Shown here: positions 1 through 9,911 of the stretch, one piece after another
Layout: each line of letters opens with the position of its first letter
Numbering within the stretch: position 1 is the first letter of the stretch
NCBI GenBank assembly: GCA_947632335.1
Contig: CANROX010000004.1
Span: 1-64,000 of the forward strand
DNA length: 64,000 bases
From: an uncultured Clostridia bacterium
Lineage (GTDB): Bacteria; Bacillota; Clostridia; Oscillospirales; Acutalibacteraceae
Reading direction: 5' to 3'
The notes under the pieces: generated by a model
Database searches by the model: none
Told to the model about the DNA's origin: nothing
Seen by the model: only the letters and a program-made list of their open reading frames with translations
Made by a program: the position numbers and the translations under genes

Positions 1-1407
1 AATAAGATTTTTAAGCACATTTCCCGGCCCTACAGAGGGTAATTGGTTGCTGTCTCCCACAAGAATAAGCCTTGTTCCAAAGGGCATAGCCTCCATAAGA
101 CTTGCAAAAAGCCTGGAGTCCACCATTGAAACCTCGTCCACAATGAGGGCGTCACATTTTAAAAGATTTTTTTCGTTTTTCTTAAATATAGGCTTGTCCT
201 CTTTATCATAGGCAACCTCCAGAAGCCTGTGAATAGTTTTGGCATCCTTGCCTGTGAGCTGGCTCATTCTCTGGGCGGCTCTGCCTGTAGGGGCGGCAAG
301 GAGTACCTGCTGACCGTTTTTTTCAAGAAGTTCTATTATGGCGTTAAGGGTTGTTGTTTTTCCTGTACCCGGACCACCGGTAAGTATAAGAAAACCCTTT
401 TCCATAGCGGATTTTATGGCGTCTTTCTGTTTGTCTGCATAGACAATACCCTCTTCATTTTGGATATTTTCTATCATTACATCTGTGTCGGCAAATTTAA
501 GTGCGGGAAAGTTCTGCATAAGTTTAATTCTTCCGGCAATAAAGGTTTCTGCCCTATACAGGTCCGGCAGAAATATGTAGCTTTTTCCCTCAAATTCCTG
601 ACCCATAAGGGAGGTATCAAATATCATATCTTTTAGACACAGGTCAATTTTTTCCTCTGCAACATCAAGAAAATTTGCAGTGGTCTTTATAAGTTTTTCC
701 GATGGCAGACAGGTGTGTCCGTTAAGTGTATTATGGTTTAGAACATGGACAAGTCCCGCTCTTATACGATACTCATTGTCGGCAGGTCGGTTTTGTTTTT
801 TTGCTATCATATCTGCCATTTCAAAAGATACCCTAATACCATCGCTGCATAGTGAATATGGGTTCTCCCGTATATACTCCAGGGTTTTATCTCCAAAAAA
901 TTTGTAAATCCTTACAGCGGTATGAGGGGGAATTTCAAATTCTCCCAGATACAGCATAAGTTCTCTTATTCCCATGTTATCCCGAAGCTGTTTTGAAATG
1001 CTTTCTGCCTTGCTTTTGGAAAAACCCTTGAGTTTTGCCACTCTATCCGGTTCTTTTTCCAAAACCTCCAGAGTTTTTTCTCCAAAGGCTTTTACAAGGG
1101 TGTTTGCTGTTGCGTGTCCAACTCCCTTTATTGCCCCGGATGAAAGGTATCTTAGAATACCCTGAAAAGAGGATGGTATGGTCTGTTCAAAAGTTTCAAC
1201 GGCAAATTGCAGACCATAGCTTGGGTGACTTTTGTAACCGCCGTACAGTCTTACCTCCATACCTGCCTCAATATTAGGCATAATCCCCGTGGCTGTAATT
1301 AATTTACCATTGACATCAATATCAATAACGGTGTAGCTATTTTCATCATTTCGGTAAATAACATCTTCAACTGTGCCTGTTATTTGTAAAACTTCATGTT
1401 GTTCCAT
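1..1407 (-). CDS. recD2: RecD2/YrrC-like ATP-dependent DNA helicase (partial, 3' end beyond window)
   Basis: Reverse-strand translation from CAT at 1405-1407 is open for 469 codons to base 1: MEQHEVLQITGTVEDVIYRNDENSYTVIDI...ILTGGPGTGKTTTLNAIIELLEKNGQQVLLAAPTGRAAQRMSQLTGKDAKTIHRLLE...DALIVDEVSMVDSRLF. Walker A, GRAAQRM and DEVSMVD motifs typical of RecD2. Absent from the ORF track because it runs off the edge. Confidence 0.93.
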   Translation of the reverse strand, partial: MEQHEVLQITGTVEDVIYRNDENSYTVIDIDVNGKLITATGIMPNIEAGMEVRLYGGYKSHPSYGLQFAVETFEQTIPSSFQGILRYLSSGAIKGVGHATANTLVKAFGEKTLEVLEKEPDRVAKLKGFSKSKAESISKQLRDNMGIRELMLYLGEFEIPPHTAVRIYKFFGDKTLEYIRENPYSLCSDGIRVSFEMADMIAKKQNRPADNEYRIRAGLVHVLNHNTLNGHTCLPSEKLIKTTANFLDVAEEKIDLCLKDMIFDTSLMGQEFEGKSYIFLPDLYRAETFIAGRIKLMQNFPALKFADTDVMIENIQNEEGIVYADKQKDAIKSAMEKGFLILTGGPGTGKTTTLNAIIELLEKNGQQVLLAAPTGRAAQRMSQLTGKDAKTIHRLLEVAYDKEDKPIFKKNEKNLLKCDALIVDEVSMVDSRLFASLMEAMPFGTRLILVGDSNQLPSVGPGNVLKNLI

Positions 1408-1437
1408 ATCTTTTATTATAACATTACTCCCAAGATT

Positions 1438-1767
1438 TTACAATAAATTTAAAACATATGGTACATCTTTTTTATCTTTTATTTCGATATAATTATAGCC
1501 GTAAATAAGATTTTCAATATCCACCAGAATATCCTCGGGCAAACTGTCGGTTAAAATTATTATTTTTTGGGGTCGAAAACTTCCCAGCCACTTTGCCTTT
1601 GAAATTGCACTTCTTATTACCATTTCATAATTATCGGAATCTACAGGAGTTATAAGGAGTATAGATTTTTCCTGATTTACACTCATCATATGATAGGCTA
1701 AAAAACTTATAATTTCTACAATTCCTACAACTGAAAGAATAAACATTATTATCATTACAACATTCAT
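1438..1767 (-). CDS. Hypothetical small protein with N-terminal transmembrane helix
   Basis: 109-aa ORF just upstream of recD2 on the same strand; hydrophobic N-terminus MNVVMIIMFILSVVGIVEIISFLAY. Confidence 0.6.
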   Translation of the reverse strand: MNVVMIIMFILSVVGIVEIISFLAYHMMSVNQEKSILLITPVDSDNYEMVIRSAISKAKWLGSFRPQKIIILTDSLPEDILVDIENLIYGYNYIEIKDKKDVPYVLNLL

Positions 1768-1885
1768 AAATTACACCTCAATATATAATATTCTGTACTT
1801 GATTTTTGGTACTTCTGTATAAATCTCTTTTTATTTCAAATAATAAAGGTGACACATAGTGTCAAAAAATTTTGAGGTGATAATT

Positions 1886-2071
1886 ATGGATAAAAATCAC
1901 AAGAACAGTTGTATCAGATGTACAGTAGTATCCTGTGCAAACCACAACGCAACAGAGGATTACTGTGCGCTTGATTCAATCCTTGTTGGTACACACGAAT
2001 CTCATCCTTCTGAAAAGGAATGTACAGACTGCAAGAGCTTTGTGGCTCAGTCAAAGTGTACTAACTGCTAA
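1886..2071 (+). CDS. DUF1540-type Cys-rich small protein
   Basis: MDKNHKNSCIRCTVVSCANHNATEDYCALDSILVGTHESHPSEKECTDCKSF...; Cys spacing as in DUF1540; gaggtg RBS upstream of ATG 1886 (ORF track start 1859 is upstream of the RBS). Confidence 0.8.
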   Translation: MDKNHKNSCIRCTVVSCANHNATEDYCALDSILVGTHESHPSEKECTDCKSFVAQSKCTNC

Positions 2072-2074
2072 AAG

Positions 2075-2092
2075 ACGGCACATATGTGCCGT
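2075..2092 (+). terminator. Perfect 18-bp palindrome, probable terminator after DUF1540 gene
   Basis: ACGGCACATATGTGCCGT immediately after stop; weak T-tract follows. Confidence 0.5.
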
Positions 2093-2262
2093 TACATATT
2101 TTAAAGATAAGAAACATATATTTAGTTGATTAGGGAGATTTGTCTGTGTCTATAATATAGTTGTATCAAAATTGTTTTGCTTTACATATAATGTGATGTA
2201 ACCTCAATAACCAAGGCAAAACATTTTCCGATACGAAATTGAAACAGTAAAAGGTGCTTTCT

Positions 2263-3117
2263 ATGAAAAGTGATAACAAAATCTTCTCGGTTCTGGGAGG
2301 AGATAAAAGAAGCTATTATCTTGCCAAAGCCTTTATAAAGGACGGCTACGAAGTTAGGTGTACAGGTTTTGATATGCTATCTCAAAATTGTTGTACTCTT
2401 GATGAAGCCCTAAAAGGGGATATTCTTATTTTTCCTGTAATTCCTTTTTCAGAGGGGAAAAAAATTGCTACACCTTTATCTAAGGATAGTCTTGATTTGG
2501 AAACAAAGGGAAACCTTTTGGCGGACAAAATTATATTTTCCGGAAAAACAGAAATGCTATTTAAAGAATTTCCCGCCCTTAAAAAAGATAAGGTTTTTTC
2601 CTATAGCGATAGGGAAATTTTTTCTGTTCAAAACGCAGTTCCCACTGCGGAGGGTGCAATAACAGAGGCTGTCCTTAATTCGGATAAAACCTTAAACGGA
2701 AGTAAGGTCCTTGTTTGCGGCTACGGAAGAATAGGCAAGGTTCTGTCGGAAATGCTTCGTGGTATTGGGGCGGAAGTTACTGTTTCGGCAAGAAAAAGCA
2801 GTGACCTTGCATGGATAAAGCTAAACGGACTGGATAGTGTCGTAACAGGGGAATTTGCTGAAATAGGCAAGTTTGACTATATTTTCAACACAGTCCCATC
2901 TCTTGTTTTTGACAAGGAGAAACTAAGCAAAATGAAAAGCGATGTATTGTTTATTGACCTTGCGTCAAAGCCCGGCGGAGTTGACTTTAAATCCGCCAAG
3001 GATTTAGGCATAAACGCAATACACGCGCTTGCCCTTCCCGGCAAGTATTCTCCACGGTCGGCAGGAGAAATCATAGAAAGTACAATAATAACCATACTCA
3101 AGGAGGAAGACGGGTGA
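2263..3117 (+). CDS. dpaA: Dipicolinate synthase subunit A (spore DPA synthesis)
   Basis: MKSDNKIFSVLGGDKRSYYLAKAFIKDGYEVRCTGFD...VCGYGRIGKVLSEMLRGIGAEVTVSAR (Rossmann); followed by dpaB. Confidence 0.9.
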   Translation: MKSDNKIFSVLGGDKRSYYLAKAFIKDGYEVRCTGFDMLSQNCCTLDEALKGDILIFPVIPFSEGKKIATPLSKDSLDLETKGNLLADKIIFSGKTEMLFKEFPALKKDKVFSYSDREIFSVQNAVPTAEGAITEAVLNSDKTLNGSKVLVCGYGRIGKVLSEMLRGIGAEVTVSARKSSDLAWIKLNGLDSVVTGEFAEIGKFDYIFNTVPSLVFDKEKLSKMKSDVLFIDLASKPGGVDFKSAKDLGINAIHALALPGKYSPRSAGEIIESTIITILKEEDG

Positions 3118-3686
3118 AAAAGCTTGCCGTCGGATACGCTCTGTCGGCTTCCTTTTGTACCTTTAGTAAATCAATAGCACAATTAAAAAAGTTAGTGGAA
3201 ATGGGTCATGATGTTATTCCCATTATGTCCACCAATGCAAGCACTAAAGATACCAGATTTGGAACAGCAGAGAGTATTATAACGGAAGTAGAAAGCCTAA
3301 CTAATAAGAAAATTATAAAGACTATTGAAGACGCAGAGCCTGTTGGCCCAAAGAAAATCTGTGATGTGCTTGTGGTGTCTCCCTGCACAGGCAATACCTT
3401 AGGCAAAATTGCAAATGCCATTACGGATACACCTGTCACAATGGCGGTAAAAAGTCACTTGAGAATACAACGCCCGGTACTCCTTGCCATTGCAACCAAC
3501 GATGGGTTAGGGGCTTCTGCAATGAATATCGGAAAACTCCTTAACACAAAAAATGTGTATTTTGTTCCAATGTCACAGGATGATTGCATTAAAAAGCCAA
3601 ATTCCCTGGTATGCAATTTTGACCTTATACCCCAGTGTATAAGTCTTGCATACGAGAATAAACAGCATCAGCCTGTGTTCATATAG
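3114..3686 (+). CDS. dpaB: Dipicolinate synthase subunit B (flavoprotein)
   Basis: GTG start overlapping dpaA stop; MKKLAVGYALSASFCTFSKSIAQLKKLVEMGHDVIPIMS...VVSPCTGNTLGKIANAITDTPVTMAVKSHLR. Confidence 0.9.
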   Translation: MKKLAVGYALSASFCTFSKSIAQLKKLVEMGHDVIPIMSTNASTKDTRFGTAESIITEVESLTNKKIIKTIEDAEPVGPKKICDVLVVSPCTGNTLGKIANAITDTPVTMAVKSHLRIQRPVLLAIATNDGLGASAMNIGKLLNTKNVYFVPMSQDDCIKKPNSLVCNFDLIPQCISLAYENKQHQPVFI

Positions 3687-3693
3687 ATTAGTG

Positions 3694-3716
3694 CCCCCGA
3701 CTTTTAAGGTCGGGGG
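3694..3716 (+). terminator. Intrinsic terminator after dpaB
   Basis: CCCCCGAC-tttaag-GTCGGGGG hairpin. Confidence 0.75.
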
Positions 3717-3868
3717 TGCTTTGCCTGTAAAAAATATATTTTATCTTCTTGTCTACTAATAATTAATTTTATTTATGTGATTATATAATGTGCATTATTC
3801 TCCCTTGTATTTTTTGGTCTGTTATGATAGAATAATCAGGTAAATTATTTAGGTGTGTAAGGAATGAT

Positions 3869-4393
3869 ATGATGCAGTACTGTCCGAATTGTAGGGAATT
3901 ACATAACGATAATGAAGATTTTTGCCATAACTGTAAAAAGAAAAAGTTAAAGCCTGTGGTGGATAAAAATACACCGGTTAAGGTTTGTAAAGCCGGCGGA
4001 ATTGATAAGGAAAGAGTAAGGGCGGCTCTGTTGGACGGAGGTATTCCAAGCGATGAAATCCGTCTTAAAAATATTTCTGCCCACGCAGTTACAGGAAACG
4101 ATATGTCAGATGTTACCGTACTTGTGCCCTATCAGGCATACGACAAAGCGTATGATATATGCGTAGGTATTGGCGTAATTTCCCCAAAGGAGGGTGAATT
4201 ACCCGACTATGTAAAAACTGATATTGAAGAAAAGAAAGAAACCTTTGATAAGGACATAGAGGAATTTGAGGAAATGTCACAGAGCAAAAGAACTTTTGTA
4301 AGGATTGTTTCCGCCATACTTCTTATTATCTTATTTTGCTTTGTAATCTGGGGTACGGATTTTGTACTTGAGATAATTAAAGGATTGATATAG
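3869..4393 (+). CDS. Zinc-ribbon protein with C-terminal TM helix (DUF2007-like middle)
   Basis: MMQYCPNCRELHNDNEDFCHNCKKKKLK... and C-terminal hydrophobic segment IVSAILLIILFCFVIWGTDFVL. Confidence 0.65.
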   Translation: MMQYCPNCRELHNDNEDFCHNCKKKKLKPVVDKNTPVKVCKAGGIDKERVRAALLDGGIPSDEIRLKNISAHAVTGNDMSDVTVLVPYQAYDKAYDICVGIGVISPKEGELPDYVKTDIEEKKETFDKDIEEFEEMSQSKRTFVRIVSAILLIILFCFVIWGTDFVLEIIKGLI

Positions 4394-4425
4394 TTTTACA
4401 AAATTATGATATAGGGGGATTTTAA

Positions 4426-5691
4426 ATGAAAATTGAAACAAAGTGTGTCCAGTCAGGATACCAGCCAAAGAATGGAGAACCCAGAGTTGTTCCCATTGCA
4501 CAAAGCACAACATACAGCTACGACAGTGCTGAAACACTGGGCAAGCTCTTTGACCTTGAGGCTGACGGCTTCTTTTACACAAGGCTTGCTAACCCAACCC
4601 TTGACGCTGTGGAAAAGAAAATTGCCGACCTTGAGGGTGGCGTAGGCGCTATGCTTACATCTGCGGGACAGGCGGCGTCCCTTATTGCTGTTACAAATAT
4701 TGTTAAGTCGGGATACCATGTAGTGTGTTCCTCGGCGGTTTACGGAGGAACCTTTAACCTGTTTAACAAGACCCTGAGGGATTTAGGCATAGACTTTACT
4801 TTTGTCAGACCGGACGCAACACAGGAAGAAATAAATTCAGCCTTTAATGAAAAGACAAGGGCATGCTTTGTGGAGTCTGTTACAAATCCAAGCCTTGATG
4901 TTACTGATATTGAACTTTTCTCAAAGATTGCCCATAGTCACAATGTTCCTCTTATAGTGGATAACACTTTCCCGACTCCAATTAACTTTAGACCCTTTGA
5001 ATGGGGTGCAGATATTGTTATCCATTCAACCTCAAAGTATATGGACGGTCATGCAGTTTCATTGGGCGGTGTAATTGTGGACAGCGGAAACTATGACTGG
5101 AGCAACGGTAACTTTCCCATGCTGACAGAGCCGGACGAAACCTATCACGGTGTTGTATATACGGACCACTTTGGAAATGCAGCATATATTGCAAAGGCAA
5201 GGGTTCACCTTATGAGGGACTTTGGCGCACAGGCGGCCCCTATGAATGCTTTTCTTCTTAATATAGGACTTGAAACACTTGCACTCCGTATGGAACGGCA
5301 CTGTGCAAATGCCCAGAGAATTGCAGAGTTTTTGGAGAATTCCGATAAGATAGAATGGGTGAATTATCCCGGACTTAAATCCAGCAAGTATTATGCTCTT
5401 GCAAAGAAAATGATGCCAAATGGCACATGCGGTGTTATTTCCTTTGGGGTTAAGGGCGGCAGAGAAAAGGCAGCCTCACTTATGGAAAATCTTAAACTTG
5501 CAAAAATTGTTACCCATGTTGCAGATGCCAGGACCTGTGTGCTTCACCCTGCGTCCACCACTCACCGCCAGCTTTCTGACCAGCAGTTGGTTGACTGCGG
5601 CGTAGCCCCCAACATGATTAGACTGTCAGTAGGTATTGAGAACTGTGACGATATTATGGAAGATTTTGAACAAGCACTTAAATCCTTATAA
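4426..5691 (+). CDS. metY: O-acetylhomoserine aminocarboxypropyltransferase / Cys-Met metabolism PLP enzyme
   Basis: MKIETKCVQSGYQPKNGEPRVVPIAQSTTYSYDSAETLGKLF...; PLP Lys context HSTSKYMDGH; C-term HPASTTHRQLSDQQLVDCGVAPNMIRLSVGIEN. Confidence 0.9.
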   Translation: MKIETKCVQSGYQPKNGEPRVVPIAQSTTYSYDSAETLGKLFDLEADGFFYTRLANPTLDAVEKKIADLEGGVGAMLTSAGQAASLIAVTNIVKSGYHVVCSSAVYGGTFNLFNKTLRDLGIDFTFVRPDATQEEINSAFNEKTRACFVESVTNPSLDVTDIELFSKIAHSHNVPLIVDNTFPTPINFRPFEWGADIVIHSTSKYMDGHAVSLGGVIVDSGNYDWSNGNFPMLTEPDETYHGVVYTDHFGNAAYIAKARVHLMRDFGAQAAPMNAFLLNIGLETLALRMERHCANAQRIAEFLENSDKIEWVNYPGLKSSKYYALAKKMMPNGTCGVISFGVKGGREKAASLMENLKLAKIVTHVADARTCVLHPASTTHRQLSDQQLVDCGVAPNMIRLSVGIENCDDIMEDFEQALKSL

Positions 5692-5704
5692 TAAGGCGGA
5701 TAAA

Positions 5705-6409
5705 ATGAAGAAACCCGATTATGTATCTGCTGTTTTAGTGTGTGCAGGCAACAGTACCAGAATGGGACTGGGTAAATCAAAACAGTTTATTGATTTGTTT
5801 GAAAGACCTGCTGTTTATTATACCCTCCTTGCTTTTCAACAGTCTGTAACAGTTAAGGAAATTATTGTGGTTTGCAGGGAAGAGGATAAACCCCAATTTC
5901 AAAAAATTATTGCCGAATATAACTTTGGTAAGGTTACATCTGTAGTAAGCGGAGGAAAAACCAGAAGTATCAGTGTGAGAAACGGTATATCCGCTACCTC
6001 TGAAAAATCTACCTGCGTTGCAATTCACGATGGTGCAAGGTGTCTTATTACAACTGAAGAAATTGAAAAGGTTGTGCTTTCCGGTCTCCTTACCGGAGCA
6101 TCAGCCCTTGGAGTGCCGGTAAAGGACACTATTAAGGTGGTTGATGAAAAAGGTGTTATTACAGATACCCCTGACAGAAGTTGCCTGAGGGCTGTTCAAA
6201 CGCCTCAAGTTTTTGCAAAGGATAAGTATATAGAACACCTAAATACCGCGCAAAACAATGCAGTGAATTTCACTGACGACTGCCGGCTTTTTGAATACTG
6301 CGGTGACAAGGTAACAATAGTTGAGGGTACATACACAAATATTAAGCTCACAACTCAAGAGGATATTCTAATGGCAAAAAGTATTTTGGAAAGCAGGGGA
6401 GTAAAATGA
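5705..6409 (+). CDS. ispD: 2-C-methyl-D-erythritol 4-phosphate cytidylyltransferase
   Basis: [25 protein letters not shown]...[11 protein letters not shown]...QTPQVF...FTDDCRLFE; followed by ispF. Confidence 0.93.
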   Translation: MKKPDYVSAVLVCAGNSTRMGLGKSKQFIDLFERPAVYYTLLAFQQSVTVKEIIVVCREEDKPQFQKIIAEYNFGKVTSVVSGGKTRSISVRNGISATSEKSTCVAIHDGARCLITTEEIEKVVLSGLLTGASALGVPVKDTIKVVDEKGVITDTPDRSCLRAVQTPQVFAKDKYIEHLNTAQNNAVNFTDDCRLFEYCGDKVTIVEGTYTNIKLTTQEDILMAKSILESRGVK

Positions 6410-6873
6410 GAATAGGTCACGGATATGATGTTCACAAACTGGTACAGGGCAGAAAGCTTATACTCGGTGGTGTGGATATACCCTACAGTGAGGGACTCCT
6501 GGGCCACAGCGACGCCGATGTACTGCTCCATGCAATAATGGATTCTCTTTTGGGTGCGGCGGCACTGGGGGATATTGGCAAGCTGTTTCCTGATAATGAT
6601 AACCGATTTAAAGACGCAGACAGTATAATTCTTCTTAAAGAGGTAGCAAAGGTTCTTAAAGATAATGGCTACTCAATTATAAATATTGATTCAACTGTAA
6701 TTGCACAATCCCCAAAACTCAAAGACTATATTGTATCTATGAGGGAGAATATTGCCTCTGCCTGCAATATTGATGTTTCCTGCGTAAGCGTAAAGGCTAC
6801 AACAGAGGAGCACCTTGGCTTTACAGGCAGAAAAGAGGGGATTTCCGCTCACAGCATATGCCTGATTGATTGA
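6406..6873 (+). CDS. ispF: 2-C-methyl-D-erythritol 2,4-cyclodiphosphate synthase
   Basis: [63 protein letters not shown]; full IspF motif set. Confidence 0.97.
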   Translation: MRIGHGYDVHKLVQGRKLILGGVDIPYSEGLLGHSDADVLLHAIMDSLLGAAALGDIGKLFPDNDNRFKDADSIILLKEVAKVLKDNGYSIINIDSTVIAQSPKLKDYIVSMRENIASACNIDVSCVSVKATTEEHLGFTGRKEGISAHSICLID

Positions 6874-6945
6874 TTATCCCATAAATTTTAATAGTATTAT
6901 TAATTCCCTTTTGTATAACCTAAGTTATATAAAGGGGGATTTTTT

Positions 6946-7161
6946 ATGAGTGAAAAAGAAAAAAGGCAAGTAAGCAAAAATTATAATATAGAGGAACCCT
7001 ATATGGATTTTGACTTTGCCACCATTTCGGCCTATGACTGCACCGGACTTATCCCCGCAAGGGATAGGGCAAATGACGAGGCAGAAAACTATGAGGGTCT
7101 TTATCCCTATTTGCCTCCCAACAATGAATTTGAAAATAATGAGAATAGCCGAGATAAATAA
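6946..7161 (+). CDS. Hypothetical 71-aa protein
   Basis: ORF with gggggat RBS upstream, own intergenic space; no recognised family. Confidence 0.55.
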   Translation: MSEKEKRQVSKNYNIEEPYMDFDFATISAYDCTGLIPARDRANDEAENYEGLYPYLPPNNEFENNENSRDK

Positions 7162-7245
7162 CATAACACCGTAAATCCTTTCATATTCTGTAACATCAGT
7201 CCTGTTGATTAAAAATCATAGGGATAATATGAAAGAGGTGTAAAA

Positions 7246-8385
7246 ATGCGTGTTAAAAGTAAAATATCAGTTATGCTGGCGGTGTTAATACTTCTCTTAT
7301 CTCTGCCAATGAGTGTGGACGCTGTTGCTAAGGACGATATTACAGCACCATCTGCGGTACTGGTAGAGGCAGATAACTTTAAAGTTCTTTTCGAGAAAAA
7401 TGCCCATGAAAAGAGAAGTGTTGCCTCAATCACAAAGGTAATGACGGTACTGTTAATAATGGAGGATATTGAAAGCGGAAAAATCAGTCTTACCGATACG
7501 GTTACAGCATCAGCCCATGCCTCCTCTATGGGAGGGTCGGATATTTGGCTTGAAGAAGGAGAGCAGATGTCCCTTGACGATATGCTGAAAGCAACTTTAG
7601 TTGCCTCTGCAAATGATGCGGCGGTTGCCCTTGCAGAATACACAGAGGGGAGTGAAGAGGCTTTTGTAAGGAGAATGAACAATAGGGCAAAAGAACTTGG
7701 TATGAATGATACCACCTTTAAAAACTGTAACGGGCTGGACGAAGAGGGTCATCTTTCAAGTGCATACGATGTGGCTTTAATGTCCGCAGAGCTTATTAAG
7801 CATACCAAGGTTTTTGACTATACTTCAATTTGGCTGGATTTTCTCCGTGACGGAAAAACTCAAATTGTAAATACAAACAAGCTCCTTAAAAGCTATAAGG
7901 GAATAACAGGTCTTAAAACCGGCACAACCGGGGATGCAGGAAGCTGTATTTCTGCCACGGCAAAGAGAGATAACCTTTCTCTAATTGCGGTGGCTCTTGG
8001 CAGCAGCAGCGGTCAGAACAGGTTCAAGGACGCAACAGTTTTGCTTGATTACGGTTTTAACAATTACTCTGTTATTGTTCCAAAACAGGAGAAAATTAAA
8101 AAAATAAAGGTCAATAAGGGTATGGAAAATTCGGTGGAGCTTGTGGCAGACATTCCCAAATCTGTTCTTATAGGAAAGGGAAAGGACGCCAAAATAGAAA
8201 CTGAAGAAGAAATACCCAAAAGTATAGACGCTCCCATAAGGAAAAATCAGATTGTGGGAAAAATAATTTATAAATTAAACGGCAAAAAAATTCAGGCTGT
8301 AAAGGTGCGAACAAAGGCCTCTGTTGATGAATGTTCCTTTTCAAATTCTTTCTCCTACATTCTAAAATATCTGCTGAAATTGTAG
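7246..8385 (+). CDS. D-alanyl-D-alanine carboxypeptidase (PBP5/DacF-like)
   Basis: Signal peptide, SxxK motif SVASITKVMTVLL, SxN motif VASANDAAVALAEY, KTG motif ITGLKTGTTGDAGSC. Confidence 0.92.
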   Translation: MRVKSKISVMLAVLILLLSLPMSVDAVAKDDITAPSAVLVEADNFKVLFEKNAHEKRSVASITKVMTVLLIMEDIESGKISLTDTVTASAHASSMGGSDIWLEEGEQMSLDDMLKATLVASANDAAVALAEYTEGSEEAFVRRMNNRAKELGMNDTTFKNCNGLDEEGHLSSAYDVALMSAELIKHTKVFDYTSIWLDFLRDGKTQIVNTNKLLKSYKGITGLKTGTTGDAGSCISATAKRDNLSLIAVALGSSSGQNRFKDATVLLDYGFNNYSVIVPKQEKIKKIKVNKGMENSVELVADIPKSVLIGKGKDAKIETEEEIPKSIDAPIRKNQIVGKIIYKLNGKKIQAVKVRTKASVDECSFSNSFSYILKYLLKL

Positions 8386-8446
8386 GAAACAAATGCAAAA
8401 AATAAAAAAATATTATAATTTGTTTAGTTAAAGTGTTTCTTTTATG

Positions 8447-8475
8447 TTGCAAAAAAACTTCAAATATAGTATAAT
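8447..8475 (+). promoter_or_regulatory. Sigma-A-like promoter for pgi
   Basis: TTGCAA-N17-TATAAT. Confidence 0.75.
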
Positions 8476-8541
8476 AGTGCCAAACCATAAAAAAATGGAA
8501 TTATAGTTCTGGAATAGAATTATGAGAGGGGCAAATAAGAA

Positions 8542-9879
8542 ATGGCAACGAAATTAAGAGATAACTACTTAAAGGGATTTGTAAATGACGACGAATACAA
8601 GGCAATGGCTCCCCAGGTAAAGCTGGCACATAATGCACTTCACACAGGGGATTGCCTTGGAAATGATTTTATTGGTTGGCTTACACTTCCTACAGATTAT
8701 GATAAAGAGGAATTTGCAAGAATTAAGGCTGCTGCACAAAAAGTAAAGAACAACAGCGATATTTTTATTGTTATAGGTATCGGCGGTTCATACCTTGGTG
8801 CAAGGGCTGCAATCGAGTTCTTAAAATCTCCCAACTACAACCTGCTGTGCAAGGACACTCCTCAGATTTTCTTTACAGGCAATTCAATAAGCAGTAACGC
8901 TTTGTCCGAGCTTGTAGAAATTTGTGAGGGAAAAGATGTATCCATAAATATGATTTCCAAGTCCGGTACAACCACAGAGCCGGCTATTGCTTTCAGAGTG
9001 CTTAGAGAAATGTTAGAAAAGAAGTACGGCAAGGATGGAGCAAAGGAAAGAATTTTCTGTACCACAGATAAAGAAAAGGGTACATTAAAACAACTTGCAG
9101 CAAAAGAGGGATATGAAACATTCGTTGTTCCAGACGATGTAGGAGGAAGATTCTCTGTTCTCACAGCAGTTGGTCTGCTTCCTATTGCAGTAGCAGGCTG
9201 CGACATAGACGCTTTAATGGCAGGCGCTGCAAAGGCTCAGAGTGACTTTGACAATGATGATTTGTATACAAATGACTGTTACAAATATGCATCTCTTCGC
9301 AATATTCTTTACAGAAAGGGTTATCAGACAGAGCTTTTGGTTGCATATGAGCCGGCATTTACAATGATGAACGAATGGTTCAAGCAGTTGTTTGGCGAAA
9401 GCGAGGGAAAGGACAACAAGGGTATTTTCCCGGCATCCGTTGTATTCTCCACTGACCTCCATTCTATGGGACAGTACATTCAGGAGGGCAGGCGTACTCT
9501 CTTTGAAACTGTTGTGCAGTTTGGCAAGGTGCAGAGAGAAGTAACTTTGGGAACTGACCCGGAAAATGTTGACGGTCTTAACTTCCTTTCAGGCAAAACA
9601 ATGGATTTTGTAAACAAAAAGGCATTCCAGGGTACTGTACTTGCTCATAATGACGGCGGTGTTCCCAATATTGTACTGGATGTTGAAGCTATGACAGAAA
9701 CAGAGCTTGGCTACCTTATCTATTTCTTTGAAAAGGCTTGTGCAATCAGCGGTTATCTCCTTGGTGTAAATCCATTTAACCAGCCTGGCGTTGAATCTTA
9801 CAAGAAGAATATGTTTGCACTTCTCGGCAAGCCCGGTTATGAGGACCAAAAAGCCGAGTTAGAGGCAAGACTTAACTAA
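8542..9879 (+). CDS. pgi: Glucose-6-phosphate isomerase
   Basis: [19 protein letters not shown]...[16 protein letters not shown]...[19 protein letters not shown]...[20 protein letters not shown]. Confidence 0.97.
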   Translation: MATKLRDNYLKGFVNDDEYKAMAPQVKLAHNALHTGDCLGNDFIGWLTLPTDYDKEEFARIKAAAQKVKNNSDIFIVIGIGGSYLGARAAIEFLKSPNYNLLCKDTPQIFFTGNSISSNALSELVEICEGKDVSINMISKSGTTTEPAIAFRVLREMLEKKYGKDGAKERIFCTTDKEKGTLKQLAAKEGYETFVVPDDVGGRFSVLTAVGLLPIAVAGCDIDALMAGAAKAQSDFDNDDLYTNDCYKYASLRNILYRKGYQTELLVAYEPAFTMMNEWFKQLFGESEGKDNKGIFPASVVFSTDLHSMGQYIQEGRRTLFETVVQFGKVQREVTLGTDPENVDGLNFLSGKTMDFVNKKAFQGTVLAHNDGGVPNIVLDVEAMTETELGYLIYFFEKACAISGYLLGVNPFNQPGVESYKKNMFALLGKPGYEDQKAELEARLN

Positions 9880-9911
9880 CAAAATATTAATCCTTAAAGG
9901 AGGACGACTAA

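Noticed and set aside
229-1277. Four + strand ORFs at the left edge
   Set aside because: The - strand encodes recD2 through this whole interval, so these are shadows.
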